The notes under the pieces were generated by a model. That model was not told the origin of the DNA. It did no database searches and worked only from the letters and a program-made list of their open reading frames with translations. The translations under genes were made by a program, and so were the position numbers. From NCBI RefSeq assembly GCF_019334315.1, contig NZ_JAHWGL010000030.1, positions 1 to 45,080 of the forward strand: a DNA stretch of 45,080 bases, read 5' to 3'. The stretch comes from Hymenobacter profundi. Lineage in GTDB: Bacteria > Bacteroidota > Bacteroidia > Cytophagales > Hymenobacteraceae. This document shows, piece by piece, positions 43,841 to 45,080 of the stretch (within the stretch, counting starts at the first letter, position 1; every line of letters begins with the position of its first letter).

Positions 43841-44857
43841 TTATTCCACTTCTATCATAGCCTTAATAACACCCGTGGCGGGGTCGAGCCAACTAGCAAA
43901 CACGTCCTTGGCCTGCCCGAACGGCACGCGGTGGGTGATGTAGGTGGTAGGCTGCACCAGGCCCTGGTGCATGGCGTGTAGCACGTGTTCAAAATCGGCG
44001 CGGGTGGCGTTGCGGCTGCTCATAAGCGTGGCCTCGCGCTTGTGAAACTCGGGGTGCGAAAAGCTGATATCGCCCTTCTGCAAGCCTACCAGCACAAAAC
44101 GGCCGCCGTGAGCCAGGTACTGAAACACATTGTTGATGGCCCGTTGGCTGCCTGTAGCGTCGATGACTACTGTGGGCATGTCGCCGTGGGTGATGTGGCG
44201 GAGTTGCTCGGCCACGTCTGCATCGCCGGCGTTGATGGTATGCGTCACGCCCAGGGCCGAGCGGCAGAAGTCGAGGCGCTGCTCATTGAGGTCGAGAGCA
44301 ATAACGTGCGCGCCGGCAATGCGGGCAAACTCCATCACGCCCAGCCCAATGGGGCCAGCACCTACCACCAGCACAAACTCGCCGGGTTGCACCCCAGCCC
44401 GGCGCACGCCGTGCGCCCCAATGGCCAGCGGCTCCACCAGCGCCAACTCATTGAAGGTGAGGTCGTTGCCGTGAACCAGCGCGGCGGCGGGCACGCCCAG
44501 TAGTTCGGTCATGCCGCCGTCGAGGTGCACGCCACATACTTGCATCTGCACGCAGCAGTTGGGTAGGCCGCGCCGGCAGGCTATGCACGTGCCGCAGCCA
44601 AAGTAGGGGATGAACGTAACGGCCTCGCCTACCTGAAAATCGGTGGCGTCGCCGGGGTCTACTACCTCGCCGGCCAGCTCGTGGCCCAGTACGCGGGGGT
44701 AGGAGAAGAAGGGTTGCGTGCCTTCAAACGCGTGCAAATCGGTGCCGCAGATGCCAATGCGCCGGATGCGCAGCAAGGCATCGCCGGGCCGTAGGGTAGG
44801 GGCGGGGCGGTGCTCATAGGCGAGTTGGGTAGGCGCGGAGCAGACGAGGGTATTCAC
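43841..44857 (-). CDS. Zinc-dependent medium-chain alcohol dehydrogenase
   Basis: The 338-residue enzyme belongs to the MDR family. The catalytic zinc ligands are Cys37 (GICGTDLH), His59 and Glu60 (GHELAGEVV). The structural zinc lobe has Cys88, Cys91, Cys94 and Cys102. The NAD-binding fold shows VLVVGAGPIGLGVMEFARI. The similarity to polyol and sugar-acid dehydrogenases (sorbitol, L-gulonate or galactitol phosphate type) suggests a sugar alcohol or acid substrate, not proved. The start is GTG (44857); no ATG lies nearby. It is convergent with the transporter gene. Confidence 0.88.
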   Translation of the reverse strand: MNTLVCSAPTQLAYEHRPAPTLRPGDALLRIRRIGICGTDLHAFEGTQPFFSYPRVLGHELAGEVVDPGDATDFQVGEAVTFIPYFGCGTCIACRRGLPNCCVQMQVCGVHLDGGMTELLGVPAAALVHGNDLTFNELALVEPLAIGAHGVRRAGVQPGEFVLVVGAGPIGLGVMEFARIAGAHVIALDLNEQRLDFCRSALGVTHTINAGDADVAEQLRHITHGDMPTVVIDATGSQRAINNVFQYLAHGGRFVLVGLQKGDISFSHPEFHKREATLMSSRNATRADFEHVLHAMHQGLVQPTTYITHRVPFGQAKDVFASWLDPATGVIKAMIEVE

Positions 44858-44903
44858 GGATAGTTGTTAGGATGATACAGTGGCAAGCTATAGACAGGCG
44901 AAT

Positions 44904-45039
44904 ATGGCGCGGGGCTGTGCCCCGTGTCTACTAATCGCAGGCCTCCGGCCTGCACCGCTAGAACACTAGGCCTAGTGGCGCAGACGACGGCAGGCCGGAG
45001 GCCTGCGATTAGTAGACACGGGGCACAGCCCCGCGCCAT
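44904..45039. repeat. Perfect 50-bp inverted repeat (family D)
   Basis: Arms 44904-44953 and 44990-45039 are perfect inverted copies (atggcgcggggctgtgcccc to cctccggcctgc), with a 36-base centre containing the palindrome cactaggcctagtg. It lies 46 bp upstream of the dehydrogenase start. It would form a very long hairpin in RNA of either strand; G+C-rich and unlike the other repeats in the window. Confidence 0.92.
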
Positions 45040-45080
45040 GGCTACCTACTAAGCGTTGGCGAGGGCGCGGTCGAGATGTA

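Noticed and set aside
1..45080. tRNA, rRNA, CRISPR array, transposase, integrase or retron components
   Set aside because: I looked for these on both strands and saw no array of spaced direct repeats, no transposase-like reading frame and no cloverleaf-type sequence. A short or divergent RNA gene could have been missed.

Overview
The window looks like chromosome of a Hymenobacter-like member of the Bacteroidota (Cytophagales). The evidence is two secreted proteins ending in type IX secretion (T9SS) sorting domains, a Bacteroidota-type curli locus, a promoter with an exact TTTG-N19-TAnnTTTG architecture, almost no Shine-Dalgarno sequences, menaquinone synthesis, and G+C-rich coding sequence with locally A/T-rich intergenic DNA. 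The genus is inference; no rRNA or tRNA gene was found.

Left part (1-13.8 kb): a minus-strand run holds ergothioneine genes (egtB, egtD), a class I/II aminotransferase and a MATE exporter, with palindromic repeats in two of its gaps. Then come a KGG-repeat stress protein, menC, a secreted aspartyl protease with a PDZ domain, a phosphohexomutase, two unknown small genes and an Uup-type ABC-F ATPase.

Middle (14.1-28.8 kb): a curli locus in the order csgE-csgF-csgG, then csgA-like, csgB-like and csgH-like genes, followed by a lipoprotein with a regulatory-like domain, an Fn3-like domain and a beta-propeller. CsgG forms the outer-membrane pore, CsgE and CsgF gate and couple secretion, the curlin-repeat proteins build the fibre and CsgH probably keeps it from aggregating in the periplasm. 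CsgG carries an unusual C-terminal extension of about 190 residues. murI and two very large T9SS-exported surface proteins follow.

Right part (28.9-45 kb): a sugar pair (SDR dehydrogenase plus GH63-like glucosidase), a lipoprotein, and a periplasmic molybdenum aldehyde oxidoreductase operon (PaoA/B/C-like) with its maturation genes (XdhC-like, MocA-like). Next is a two-gene ATPase plus HNH nuclease module matching Septu (PtuAB) anti-phage defence, then a UMF1-family transporter and a zinc alcohol dehydrogenase.

At least four kinds of palindromic dispersed repeat are scattered between genes. One family is present in five copies, and one element supplies the stop codon of the gene it follows. 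The best candidates for something little described are the extended CsgG with its associated propeller lipoprotein, the aminotransferase that may complete the ergothioneine pathway, and the repeat elements.
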